Origin: Alistipes timonensis JC136
Lineage (GTDB): Bacteria; Bacteroidota; Bacteroidia; Bacteroidales; Rikenellaceae
Assembly: GCF_900107675.1 (NCBI RefSeq)
Contig: NZ_FNRI01000001.1
Location: 372,001 to 436,000, forward strand
Direction of reading: 5' to 3'
DNA length: 64,000 bases
Each line of letters opens with the position of its first letter. Position 1 is the first letter of the stretch. Both the position numbers and the translations under genes were made by a program. Positions 25,787 to 35,957 of this stretch are shown piece by piece. Below the pieces are notes generated by a model. That model worked only from the letters and a program-made list of their open reading frames with translations, had not been told where the DNA came from and searched no databases.

Positions 25787-25794
25787 CAAAATTA
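25787..25794 (-). promoter_or_regulatory. susC -7 element
   Basis: TAATTTTG on the minus strand, 26 nt before the ATG. The HTCS stop is 80 nt further up, leaving a short space for activator binding. Confidence 0.5.
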
Positions 25795-25873
25795 AGGATT
25801 AGCATCTCTGCGGAACAGCACTATTCCGTCAAAAACATGGACAAAACATGGATTCAGCCTTACGAGAGGGCGA

Positions 25874-28800
25874 TTATTCCTTTTCGGGGGCTTCCTGTTC
25901 GCGCCATTGCTTGGGCGAGATGCCAAAGCATTTGCGGAAAGCGCGGCTGAAATAAGAGGAGTCGGAAAATCCGACATCGAACGTGATCTCGGAGACGGTC
26001 CGCGAGGTCTCGCGCAGCAGCCGCGCGGCGTATTTGAGGCGGATGTTCTGGATAAACTCGTTGGCCGACTGCCCGGCGGTGACTTTCAGCTTGCGGTAGA
26101 GCGTCGACTGGCTCATGTTCAGCCCGGCGCACAGGTCGTCGACACTGAATTCCGGGTCGGACAGCCGGTCGAACACCAGCGCCACAGCCCGTTTGAGCCA
26201 TTGCTCGTCGGAATCGGAGTGCGTGATGTCGACGTTCGAGAGGTCGATGTCTATCTTGTAGGCTTCGCGCGCCTTCCAAGCATTGTATATCAGGTTGCGG
26301 ATTCGCAGCGTCAGCAGCGAAAACTCGAACGGTTTGACCACATAGGCGTCGGCTCCGGCCTTGTAACCGCGTTCCCGGTAGTTGTTCTCCGACAGCACGG
26401 TAGTCAGGATGACGCGGATATGACTGGTCTCGATGTTGTTTTTCACGGCCTTGCATAGTTCGAAGCCGTTCATGCCGTCGCCCAGCATGACGTCTGTGAC
26501 GAGGATGTCGACCCGCCTCGATCCGATCGTCTCCAAAGCCTGCTCTGCATTGGCGACGCCCTCCATGCGGAACTTTCCGCGGAGCGACTCGACGACCATG
26601 TTGCGCATGTCAGCGGCATCGTCGACGACCAACACGACGGTCTGGCGCTCCATTTCGAGATAGGCCGGGTCTTCGATCTCGGTTTCGATCTCAGGCGTCA
26701 GCCGCGATTCGTCGAATATCTCGGGATTGTAGCGGGCGATGTCGACGGGGTGCACTTCGCTGACCCCGGCGCGCACGGGCAGCCAGAAGGTGAAGCGCGT
26801 GTATTCGTTCTCGCAGGACTCGATCTCGATAGCTCCGTCGTGCAGTTCGACGAGCGATTTCACATACGAAAGCCCCACGCCTGAAGAGTAGCGGTCGTAG
26901 GTGTGACCTGTGAAGAATCGTTCGAAAATATGCGGCAGTTTGTCAGCAGCGATGCCTGGTCCCGAATTGGTGACCGTGGTGTATACCCTGCCGTCGCGTT
27001 CCGCCGCGGCGATCTCGACATGTCCGCCGACGGGCGTGTATTTACAGGCGTTCGACAGCAGGTTGCTGAGCATCTTCTCCAGTTTGTCGATGTCGGCCCA
27101 CATGATCAGCCCTGCGTCGAACTCTTGCAGTTCGACGCGGATGTTCTTGCTCTCGAAAAGCCACGTGTAACGTCCGAGCGCCGACTCGACGAACGGCCGG
27201 TAGTAGAAGGGCTGGATGCGCAGTTTGAGGTGCTCCAGTTCACGGAAAGCCAGCAGTTCGTTGATCAGCCCCAGCAGTTTGTCGGCGTTGCGCTTGATGA
27301 TGTTGAAATACTTTTCGCGCAGCGCGGCCGGGACGTTGCCTTCGAGGAAGCTGGTGATGGGGCCGATGATCAGCGAAAGCGGCGTCTTGAACTCATGCGA
27401 GATATTGACGAAGAAACGCAGTTTCAGTTCGTTCATCTCCCTGTCCTTTTCGCGGGCGAGACGTTCCAGCTCGAAGGCGTGCCGCGTGCGGGCATTGTTC
27501 ATCAACAACCAGAGCAGATAGCCTGCGACCGACAGAGCCAGCACCAGGTAAGCGAGCCGGGCCGCGAGGCTCCGCCACCAAGGCGGACGGATGAAAATGG
27601 CCAGCGAACGGCTGTTGTCCGAGGGCGTCCCGTCGGGTGCAAGCGTGCAGACCGTCAGCCGGTAACGTCCGAATCCCAGACCCGTGAAATCGATGCGGTG
27701 CTGTGTTCCGAGCCGGTGCCAGCCGTCGTCCATGCCCTCCAGCCGGTAGGCGTAGTTCAGGGCGTTGTTGTCGAAGACGTTGCACGTGAAATCGACGCCC
27801 CACGAAAGCCGGTTGCTGCGCAGCACCAGCTCTCCGATCGTATTGAGGTCCTCGGGCAGCGCACTCCCCTTCTGCGTGCTTACATACTGTTTTTCGTTGT
27901 AGATATAGAGGCTGCCGAACCGGATCGGATGCTCCCCGACGGGCGTTCCTTCGCGGGCCGGGTCGATGACCACGATTCCGTCGGTGCTGCCGAACCAGAG
28001 TTTGCCGCCGATGCGTGCGCAGGCGTTGTAGTTGAACCGGTTGACCGGCAGCCCGTCGGCGATGGTGTAGTTGGTGAAGCGCGTCAGCCCGGGGTCGCAT
28101 TTGTAGATGCCCGAGTTGGACGAGAACCAGACGTTGCCGAACCCGTCCTGCAGGATGCCGTAGACCGTGTTGTCGGGCAGTCCTTCGGCCCCGGTCCAGC
28201 GGCGGACGGCCAGATCGTCGATTCCGATGGCCGTCAGCCCTTCCTTTTCGGTGCCTGCGAGGATGCGTCCGTCGGCCAGTTCGCACAGCGTGACGTATTT
28301 GCGGGCTTTGGTCTCGATGTGCACGGGCTCGTAATTGCGCGAACGGTCGAGTTTGAAGATTCCTTCGCCGTAGCAGGCCAGCCATATGTTGCCTTTGTAA
28401 TCTTCGAGGATGTCCCACACGAAGACCCACGATGGCACCGGCTCAAAGCGTTCGAAACGCTCCGAAGCATAGTCGTAACGGAACAGGCCGTCGTAGAAGG
28501 TCCCCGCCCAGAGATTGCCAGCGCCGTCCTGCAACAGGCTGTAAACGCTGTTTGAGGGAGTTACGGTGCTCGTTCCGCTTCGGTTGAACGCGCTGTCGCC
28601 CGGACGCATGCGGTTCAGTCCGCCGTAAAAATTCCCGACCCAGAGGTTTTTACGGTCGTCGATGCAGACGGCGTGCACGTTGTCGTTGTTCAGTCCGCTG
28701 TTGCGGCTGTTGTAGTTTCGGAAATGCGCCGTGGCGGTGTCGTAGACGAACAATCCCCGGTTCTCGGTGCCGATATAGATACGGTCGCCGACCGAGGTGA

Positions 28801-29899
28801 CGGAGCTGACGGCACATCCTTTCAGTTCGTTGCGGCCCGTCGCCGATACCAGGTCGGCGAACATGCCGTAACGGTCGTTCATTACATTGACACCCCCGAA
28901 GAACGTTCCAACCCACATCGTGCCGTCGCGGTCGCGGCACAGGCTGTACACTGCGTTGTCATTCAGTCCCCACATGTCGTTCTCGCGGCTGTATAGAAAC
29001 TCCGTTCCCCGGTCCGAGAAGACCGTGATGCCCTTTTCAGTCCCGGCCCACATCTTCCCGTCGCGGTCCGTTTCCAGGGTGCGGACGATGTCGTTGCTCA
29101 GCGTGCCCTGCCGTTCGCTGAAACGTTCCGCCGTGCCGGCCGCATCCACCCGGAAAAGCCCGGAACCTTCGGTCGCGGCCCACAACCGTCGTGCATCATC
29201 CTCGGCCAGCGCCTTGACGGCGTGGTGCGACCCGGGGAGCGGAATGCGTACACATTCGCCGCCGTCGCCTGTGCGCCACAAGCTGCCGCCGTTGTCGCCG
29301 AACCAGACCGTGCCGTCTGCGCGGCAGATAACGGCCGTGATCGCCGGAAATCCCTCCGACGGGGGCGCGACGACCGTGCAGGTGTTTTGTGACGGGTCGA
29401 TCCGGTTCAGTCCGTTGCCCGTACCCACCCACAGCGCGCCGTCCGCCGTTTCATCCATGCAGAGCACGTCATCGGACGAAAGACGGCAGGGGCCTTCGTC
29501 GCTGGCGGCATAACACGCGTAGGTGTTGTAACGGCGGTCGTGACGGTAAAGGCCGTCGTCGGTCCCGAACCAGAGGTAGCCGGCGGCATCTTCCCTGACG
29601 AAGGTTACATTGGCGGCCGTGCCGTTGCGGCGGTTGCTGAAAGCGTACTCCTCGAATTCATAGCCGTCATAACGATAGGTTCCGTACATGGTCGAGAACC
29701 AGAGGTAGCCGCGGCTGTCCTGGTCGATGTTCCAGATCCAGGTGTATTTCAGTCCGTTCTGGTTCGTGATATGCCGAAACCGGTAGCGGGAATCCGTTCC
29801 GTCCGCTGAGGCACGGGTCGCAGAAAGGCCGAATCCTGCCGGCATCAGCAAGGATGCCAGCAGGAGTGCCATGAACCGGTATGACGAACGAAGTTGCAT
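25874..29899 (-). CDS. Hybrid two-component system sensor/regulator (HTCS)
   Basis: 1341 residues from the ATG at 29899; the longer upstream frame overlaps the GH127 gene. A signal peptide (FMALLLASLLMPAGFGLSA) leads to two periplasmic propellers made of Reg_prop repeats (GYLWFSTMYGTYRYDG, GNVWFSSNSGIYKCD and similar) and a YYY domain. One membrane helix lies near 781-800. HisKA follows with His835 in FFVNISHEFKTPLS, then an HATPase domain (NLLSNACKYTP, NSGPGIA). A receiver is at about 1086-1200 with Asp1136 in VTDVML, and a C-terminal AraC-type HTH at about 1225-1335. It senses an oligosaccharide in the periplasm and switches on the locus. It follows the GH127 gene by 17 nt. Confidence 0.96.
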   Translation of the reverse strand: MQLRSSYRFMALLLASLLMPAGFGLSATRASADGTDSRYRFRHITNQNGLKYTWIWNIDQDSRGYLWFSTMYGTYRYDGYEFEEYAFSNRRNGTAANVTFVREDAAGYLWFGTDDGLYRHDRRYNTYACYAASDEGPCRLSSDDVLCMDETADGALWVGTGNGLNRIDPSQNTCTVVAPPSEGFPAITAVICRADGTVWFGDNGGSLWRTGDGGECVRIPLPGSHHAVKALAEDDARRLWAATEGSGLFRVDAAGTAERFSERQGTLSNDIVRTLETDRDGKMWAGTEKGITVFSDRGTEFLYSRENDMWGLNDNAVYSLCRDRDGTMWVGTFFGGVNVMNDRYGMFADLVSATGRNELKGCAVSSVTSVGDRIYIGTENRGLFVYDTATAHFRNYNSRNSGLNNDNVHAVCIDDRKNLWVGNFYGGLNRMRPGDSAFNRSGTSTVTPSNSVYSLLQDGAGNLWAGTFYDGLFRYDYASERFERFEPVPSWVFVWDILEDYKGNIWLACYGEGIFKLDRSRNYEPVHIETKARKYVTLCELADGRILAGTEKEGLTAIGIDDLAVRRWTGAEGLPDNTVYGILQDGFGNVWFSSNSGIYKCDPGLTRFTNYTIADGLPVNRFNYNACARIGGKLWFGSTDGIVVIDPAREGTPVGEHPIRFGSLYIYNEKQYVSTQKGSALPEDLNTIGELVLRSNRLSWGVDFTCNVFDNNALNYAYRLEGMDDGWHRLGTQHRIDFTGLGFGRYRLTVCTLAPDGTPSDNSRSLAIFIRPPWWRSLAARLAYLVLALSVAGYLLWLLMNNARTRHAFELERLAREKDREMNELKLRFFVNISHEFKTPLSLIIGPITSFLEGNVPAALREKYFNIIKRNADKLLGLINELLAFRELEHLKLRIQPFYYRPFVESALGRYTWLFESKNIRVELQEFDAGLIMWADIDKLEKMLSNLLSNACKYTPVGGHVEIAAAERDGRVYTTVTNSGPGIAADKLPHIFERFFTGHTYDRYSSGVGLSYVKSLVELHDGAIEIESCENEYTRFTFWLPVRAGVSEVHPVDIARYNPEIFDESRLTPEIETEIEDPAYLEMERQTVVLVVDDAADMRNMVVESLRGKFRMEGVANAEQALETIGSRRVDILVTDVMLGDGMNGFELCKAVKNNIETSHIRVILTTVLSENNYRERGYKAGADAYVVKPFEFSLLTLRIRNLIYNAWKAREAYKIDIDLSNVDITHSDSDEQWLKRAVALVFDRLSDPEFSVDDLCAGLNMSQSTLYRKLKVTAGQSANEFIQNIRLKYAARLLRETSRTVSEITFDVGFSDSSYFSRAFRKCFGISPKQWREQEAPEKE

Positions 29900-29916
29900 G
29901 GGGCGTTTTTGGGTCG

Positions 29917-31971
29917 TTATTCGGCCGAGTGCTGCCCCGCCATCGGGAACTCGGTCACGCGGAGGGTCGTGCAGCCGTAGGGGATCAATTCGATCTCGGT
30001 CTCTTCCGCTGTGCCAAGACCGTACATGATGCTGTAAGGCAGCGGTCCCGCCATCTGGTTGTATTCTTTCCACGAGGGAACGCGCACGGCACGGGTCCGT
30101 ATCGTGACCGGTGCGGCCTCCTCGTTCCACGGGTGTGCCGCTGCGGCCTTGGCCGTATCGAGGCTTGCCGTGTAGTGTTCCTCCAATTTATCGTCGGGGC
30201 ACTGGATCAGGGCGTAATTCCAGGGTGTGGGTGACGTATGTTCGTAATGCCACTTCCCCTGATAGACCGGATCGCTGTCGTTGAGCACTTTCCGGCACTC
30301 GGTCTCCATCTTCAAGGCGTACACCAGTGGTCCCCGCTCGACGGTCCGGGCATTCTCCTTCCAGGTCGTCAGCCGTACGCGCGGCGAGAATCTCAGTTCG
30401 AACTCGTCGCCTGCGGTCCATTCGCGTTCGACGGTCGCCAGGCGGTCCTTGCCTGTCGAGAACGCCACGGCCTCGCCATTGAGCCGAATCTCCGTGTCCG
30501 CGCTCCATGAGGGAATGCGCACCGTGAAGGGGAACCGTGCCGGACGCGTCAGCTTTTCGATCCGGAATGCCACCGTTTCGCCGAACGGATAATTCGTCTG
30601 TTCGACGATGTGGACATCGACGCCTTCTGCCACCTTCATCCGCACCTCCGAGGGGGCGTACTGCGTGACGGCCACCCCGTTTGCGGGTGTCGCATACCAG
30701 AGGTTCTGCGTGAATTTGGGCCATCCCTGATGCATGTTCGACGTACAGCAGGGGTAACCGGTCAGGATGCCGAAACAGCAGTCGAGGCCGTCGTGATTGA
30801 CATCGAAATTCCGTATTCCGGCTGTCAGCTTCACCTGATTGACCTGCTGGAAATACTGACGCGTGACGAATTCGTCGTCCACCTGCGCCGGCAGTGCGTT
30901 GTAGGCGATCTTTTCCAGCAGCTCGGCGAATTTCGGGTCGCCCGTGATGCGGTACATCGTCTCCAGCGAGAACATATACTCTACGATCGTGCATAGCTCG
31001 ACGCCTTGTGTCGGGTCGGTGCCGTGGATCGCTTCGTCGCCGCTGAACATGCCCGTCGGATAGCCGTGGTAACGGCGCAGGTCGTCCAGCGCGCGGTCCA
31101 GCGCATCGAGGTACTTCTGCTGCGGATCGGCCTGCCAGTAGACGATCGGGGTTTTGATGCCCTGGGCGAGGTTCACGGCGTGGATCGTTCCCACACGCGT
31201 CAGCTTGTCGCTTGCGAGGAACATCTCCGTATAAGGTTCCGTCTGCGTATAGAGTTTGTGCCCCAACTCCAATAACGTTTTATCGCCCGTAATATTATAG
31301 AGCCAGTATACGGCCATCATGTTGTCGCCGCCGCGGAAACGCGCCCAGAAGCTCCAGTTGTCCAGAGGATACTGGTCGAGATGGGCCAGCTGATAATGGA
31401 AATAACGGGTCATGAAATCGATCACACGTTTGTCGCCTGTCGCTGAATGGTACTGCATCAGCACTTTGAGCATCACCATCTTGGGCCACCAGTCGCGGCA
31501 GTTGTCGCGTTGCAGGCCGGGTTCGGAGCCGTAATCGGTCACCGGGCCGAAATAACCGTCTTCCTGTTGGCTGGCGAGCGTCCATTCGATCCACGGACGC
31601 GCTTTGGCGATCAGCGTCGAATCTTGCAGGATATAGGCCAGCGGCACCAGTCCGTCCATCCAGTACGGACCGCGCTCCCATTGGTCGCCGTCACCGCCCA
31701 GCCAGCCGTTGCGGGGCCCCATCACCAATGGATAGAGTTCGTCGAGATGTCCTGTCGCTCCGTCGCGCTGGGACGTCAGCATCTCACGCAGCCATCCCGA
31801 CGGTGAGATGCTGCCGAGCGGCAGTTCCACGAAAGCCTGCGGTTGCAGGGGTGCGCGTGCGCTCCCGTAATTGACATTCTGTGGAATTTCGGCACCGCTG
31901 CCGCATGCGACGAGCGCTGCGGTCAGCATCCCGGCTGCCGTCCATGATCCGATAGTTCGTTTTAATTCCAT
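29917..31971 (-). CDS. GH127-like lipoprotein (candidate beta-L-arabinofuranosidase)
   Basis: 684 residues from the ATG at 31971. A signal with lipobox TAALVAC anchors Cys23. The (alpha/alpha)6-barrel region opens LGSISPSGWLREMLTSQRDG and includes DGDQWERGPYWMDGLVPLAY, typical of DUF1680/GH127. The zinc/nucleophile residues of the family are present: E-x-C in GVELCTIVEYMFS and the Cys pair in GYPCCTSNMHQGW. Known members release beta-L-arabinofuranose; related families act on other sugars, so specificity is tentative. It heads the minus-strand locus with a promoter at 32002-32009 and is co-transcribed with the HTCS gene. Confidence 0.85.
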   Translation of the reverse strand: MELKRTIGSWTAAGMLTAALVACGSGAEIPQNVNYGSARAPLQPQAFVELPLGSISPSGWLREMLTSQRDGATGHLDELYPLVMGPRNGWLGGDGDQWERGPYWMDGLVPLAYILQDSTLIAKARPWIEWTLASQQEDGYFGPVTDYGSEPGLQRDNCRDWWPKMVMLKVLMQYHSATGDKRVIDFMTRYFHYQLAHLDQYPLDNWSFWARFRGGDNMMAVYWLYNITGDKTLLELGHKLYTQTEPYTEMFLASDKLTRVGTIHAVNLAQGIKTPIVYWQADPQQKYLDALDRALDDLRRYHGYPTGMFSGDEAIHGTDPTQGVELCTIVEYMFSLETMYRITGDPKFAELLEKIAYNALPAQVDDEFVTRQYFQQVNQVKLTAGIRNFDVNHDGLDCCFGILTGYPCCTSNMHQGWPKFTQNLWYATPANGVAVTQYAPSEVRMKVAEGVDVHIVEQTNYPFGETVAFRIEKLTRPARFPFTVRIPSWSADTEIRLNGEAVAFSTGKDRLATVEREWTAGDEFELRFSPRVRLTTWKENARTVERGPLVYALKMETECRKVLNDSDPVYQGKWHYEHTSPTPWNYALIQCPDDKLEEHYTASLDTAKAAAAHPWNEEAAPVTIRTRAVRVPSWKEYNQMAGPLPYSIMYGLGTAEETEIELIPYGCTTLRVTEFPMAGQHSAE

Positions 31972-32001
31972 GAGCAGTTTTGTTGCAAATTTAATTCGAA
32001 A

Positions 32002-32009
32002 CAAAAATA
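32002..32009 (-). promoter_or_regulatory. -7 element of GH127-HTCS
   Basis: TATTTTTG on the minus strand, 30 nt before the ATG at 31971. Confidence 0.5.
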
Positions 32010-32173
32010 ATTCATCCCGGGAGATTCTATCGGAACCATCCGGTCAAAACACCGGACAAATCGTTCATCGGCGCGTTCAGTGCATACACGGCAGGTATAA
32101 ATACCCGAAGATGCGGAAATATACGATAATTTTTCCTATCTTTATTCTGTCGAACAACCTAAAAAATGTGCTT

Positions 32174-32830
32174 ATGAAATTCTTTATCGACACAGCCAAC
32201 CTGGAACAGATCCGGCGTGCCCATTCACTGGGCGTTCTCGACGGTGTGACGACCAACCCTTCGCTGATGGCCAAGGAGAACATTCGAGGCGAGGAGGCCT
32301 GCTGCCGCCATTACATCGAAATATGCAATATCGTGGACGGCGACGTCAGCGCCGAGGTGATCTCGACGGATTTCGGCGGCATGGTCCGCGAGGGCGAACG
32401 CCTTGCCGGGCTGCATCCCAATATTGTTGTGAAACTCCCCTGCACGGCCGACGGAATTCGTGCTGTGAATTATTTCTCCGGGAAAGGCATCCGCACCAAC
32501 TGTACGCTGGTCTTCTCCGTTGGACAGGCCTTGCTGGCTGCAAAAGCCGGAGCTACCTATGTTTCGCCCTTCGTCGGGCGTCTGGACGATATTTCGGAGG
32601 ACGGCGTGGCGCTCGTGGCTCATATCGTGCGTGTCTATCGCTATTACGGCTACCCGACGCAGGTGTTGGCCGCGTCGATCCGCCATACGCAGCATATTAT
32701 CCAGTGCCTCGACGCCGGGGCTGATGTGGCGACCTGCCCCCTGGCGGCTATCGAAGGACTGCTCAACCATCCGCTGACGGATCAGGGATTGGCGAAATTC
32801 CTTGCCGATCACGCCAAAGTAAACCGATAA
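32174..32830 (+). CDS. Transaldolase / fructose-6-phosphate aldolase-like (TalC/FSA) enzyme
   Basis: 218 residues from the ATG at 32174, the short-transaldolase length. MKFFIDTANLEQIRRAHSLG, GVTTNPSLMAKE and the Schiff-base Lys87 in IVVKLPC are diagnostic. NCTLVFSVGQALLAAKAGATYVSPFVGRLDD completes the barrel. It either transfers dihydroxyacetone units in the non-oxidative pentose phosphate pathway or cleaves fructose 6-phosphate. Its stop overlaps the next gene's start (TAATG). Beside an arabinose-type locus it could feed pentoses into central metabolism; that link is inference. Confidence 0.92.
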   Translation: MKFFIDTANLEQIRRAHSLGVLDGVTTNPSLMAKENIRGEEACCRHYIEICNIVDGDVSAEVISTDFGGMVREGERLAGLHPNIVVKLPCTADGIRAVNYFSGKGIRTNCTLVFSVGQALLAAKAGATYVSPFVGRLDDISEDGVALVAHIVRVYRYYGYPTQVLAASIRHTQHIIQCLDAGADVATCPLAAIEGLLNHPLTDQGLAKFLADHAKVNR

Positions 32831-33870
32831 TGCGAGCCTATACCTACGTTAAACACGGACGATTCGAACTCCGCGAAAAACGGAAGCCCGAGTTGCTCGA
32901 CCCGCGCGATGCCGTCGTGCGGGTTACGCTCGGTAGCATCTGTACCAGCGATCTGCACATCAAACACGGCAGCGTGCCGCGCGCCGTGCCGGGAATTACC
33001 GTCGGGCACGAAATGGTCGGCGTCGTGGAGCAGGTCGGGGCGGATGTCGCCACAGTCAGACCCGGCGACCGCGTTACGGTCAACGTCGAGACTTTCTGTG
33101 GCGAATGTTTCTTTTGTCGGCACGGATATGTGAACAACTGCTCCGATCCCGATGGTGGCTGGGCATTGGGCTGCCGCATCGACGGCGGGCAGGCGGAGTA
33201 TGTCCGGGTCCCCTATGCCGATCAGGGGCTCGACCGTATTCCCGATACGGTGAGCGACGAACAGGCCTTGTTTGTGGGCGATGTTCTGGCCACGGGTTTC
33301 TGGGCCGCCCGCATTTCGGAGATCGGCGCGGAGGATACGGTACTTATTATCGGGGCCGGGCCCACGGGCATTTGTACCCTGCTCTGCGTGATGTTGAAAC
33401 GGCCGAAACGAATCATCGTTTGTGAAAAATCCCCTGAACGCATTCGCTTCGTTCGGGAGCATTATTCCGACGTACTGGTTTGTGAGCCGGCGGAGTGCCG
33501 GGATTTTGTGCTTCGCAACAGCGATCACGGGGGCGCCGATGTGGTGATGGAGGTGGCCGGTGCGGCGGATACGTTTCGGTTGGCGTGGGAGTGCGCCCGT
33601 CCCAATGCCGTCGTTACGGTCGTGGCGCTCTATGATGAACCGCAGATGCTTCCTTTGCCCGATATGTACGGCAAGAACCTGACATTCAGGACCGGAGGCG
33701 TGGACGGCTGCGACTGCACCGAAATTCTGCAACTGATCGAAGCGGGCCGGATAGACACTACCCCGCTTATCACGCACCGCTTTCCGCTGAGCCGCATCGA
33801 CGAAGCCTACCGGCTCTTCGAAAGCAAATCGGACGGCGTGATTAAGATCGCTGTCGAGTGCGGGAAATGA
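32830..33870 (+). CDS. Zinc-dependent alcohol dehydrogenase (MDR family)
   Basis: 346 residues. Catalytic zinc ligands: Cys in LGSICTSDLHIKHG and GHEMVGVVEQVG. Structural zinc: CGECFFCRHGYVNNC. The Rossmann motif IIGAGPTGICTLL binds NAD(P). ALFVGDVLATGFWAARI is typical of the formaldehyde/threonine dehydrogenase-like branch. Substrate unknown; a sugar alcohol or secondary alcohol is likely. It is translationally coupled to the aldolase gene. The rightward transcript would run antisense through tRNA-Gly before a hairpin at 33984-34012. Confidence 0.9.
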   Translation: MRAYTYVKHGRFELREKRKPELLDPRDAVVRVTLGSICTSDLHIKHGSVPRAVPGITVGHEMVGVVEQVGADVATVRPGDRVTVNVETFCGECFFCRHGYVNNCSDPDGGWALGCRIDGGQAEYVRVPYADQGLDRIPDTVSDEQALFVGDVLATGFWAARISEIGAEDTVLIIGAGPTGICTLLCVMLKRPKRIIVCEKSPERIRFVREHYSDVLVCEPAECRDFVLRNSDHGGADVVMEVAGAADTFRLAWECARPNAVVTVVALYDEPQMLPLPDMYGKNLTFRTGGVDGCDCTEILQLIEAGRIDTTPLITHRFPLSRIDEAYRLFESKSDGVIKIAVECGK

Positions 33871-33878
33871 TATCTCAC

Positions 33879-33905
33879 AAAAAAAGAGGTCATTTTGACC
33901 TCTTT
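33879..33905 (-). terminator. Terminator after tRNA-Gly
   Basis: AAAGAGGTCA (33883-33892) and TGACCTCTTT (33896-33905) form a perfect 10-bp stem; on the minus strand it is followed by TTTTTTTG. It begins right at the tRNA CCA end. Confidence 0.85.
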
Positions 33906-33980
33906 GGAGCGGAAAACGGGATTCGAACCCGCGACCCTCAGCTTGGGAAGCTGATGCTCTACCGACTGAGCTATTTCCGC
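33905..33980 (-). tRNA. tRNA-Gly (anticodon CCC)
   Basis: A 76-nt tRNA on the minus strand from 33980. GCGGAAA pairs with TTTCCGC, the D-arm is AGCTCAGTCGGTAGAGC, the anticodon loop is TTCCCAA (CCC), the T-arm is GGGTTCGAATCCC, and the CCA end is encoded (TGG at 33905-33907 on plus). Confidence 0.96.
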
Positions 33981-33983
33981 ATT

Positions 33984-34021
33984 ACGGAGTACAAAGTTAC
34001 TCCGTTTTTTTTATTTGTCAA
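33984..34021 (-). promoter_or_regulatory. tRNA-Gly promoter inside a palindrome
   Basis: Minus strand: TTGACA beginning at 34021, a 19-nt spacer after TTG, and TAACTTTG (33999-33992). The -7 box lies in the loop of ACGGAGT-8 nt-ACTCCGT (33984-34005), which is followed on the plus strand by T8, so the same DNA reads as a rightward terminator. Confidence 0.65.
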
Positions 34022-34045
34022 GTTTTCGGCGGCTGAAAAATGGGG

Positions 34046-35953
<1,908 letters not shown>

Positions 35954-35957
35954 GGCT

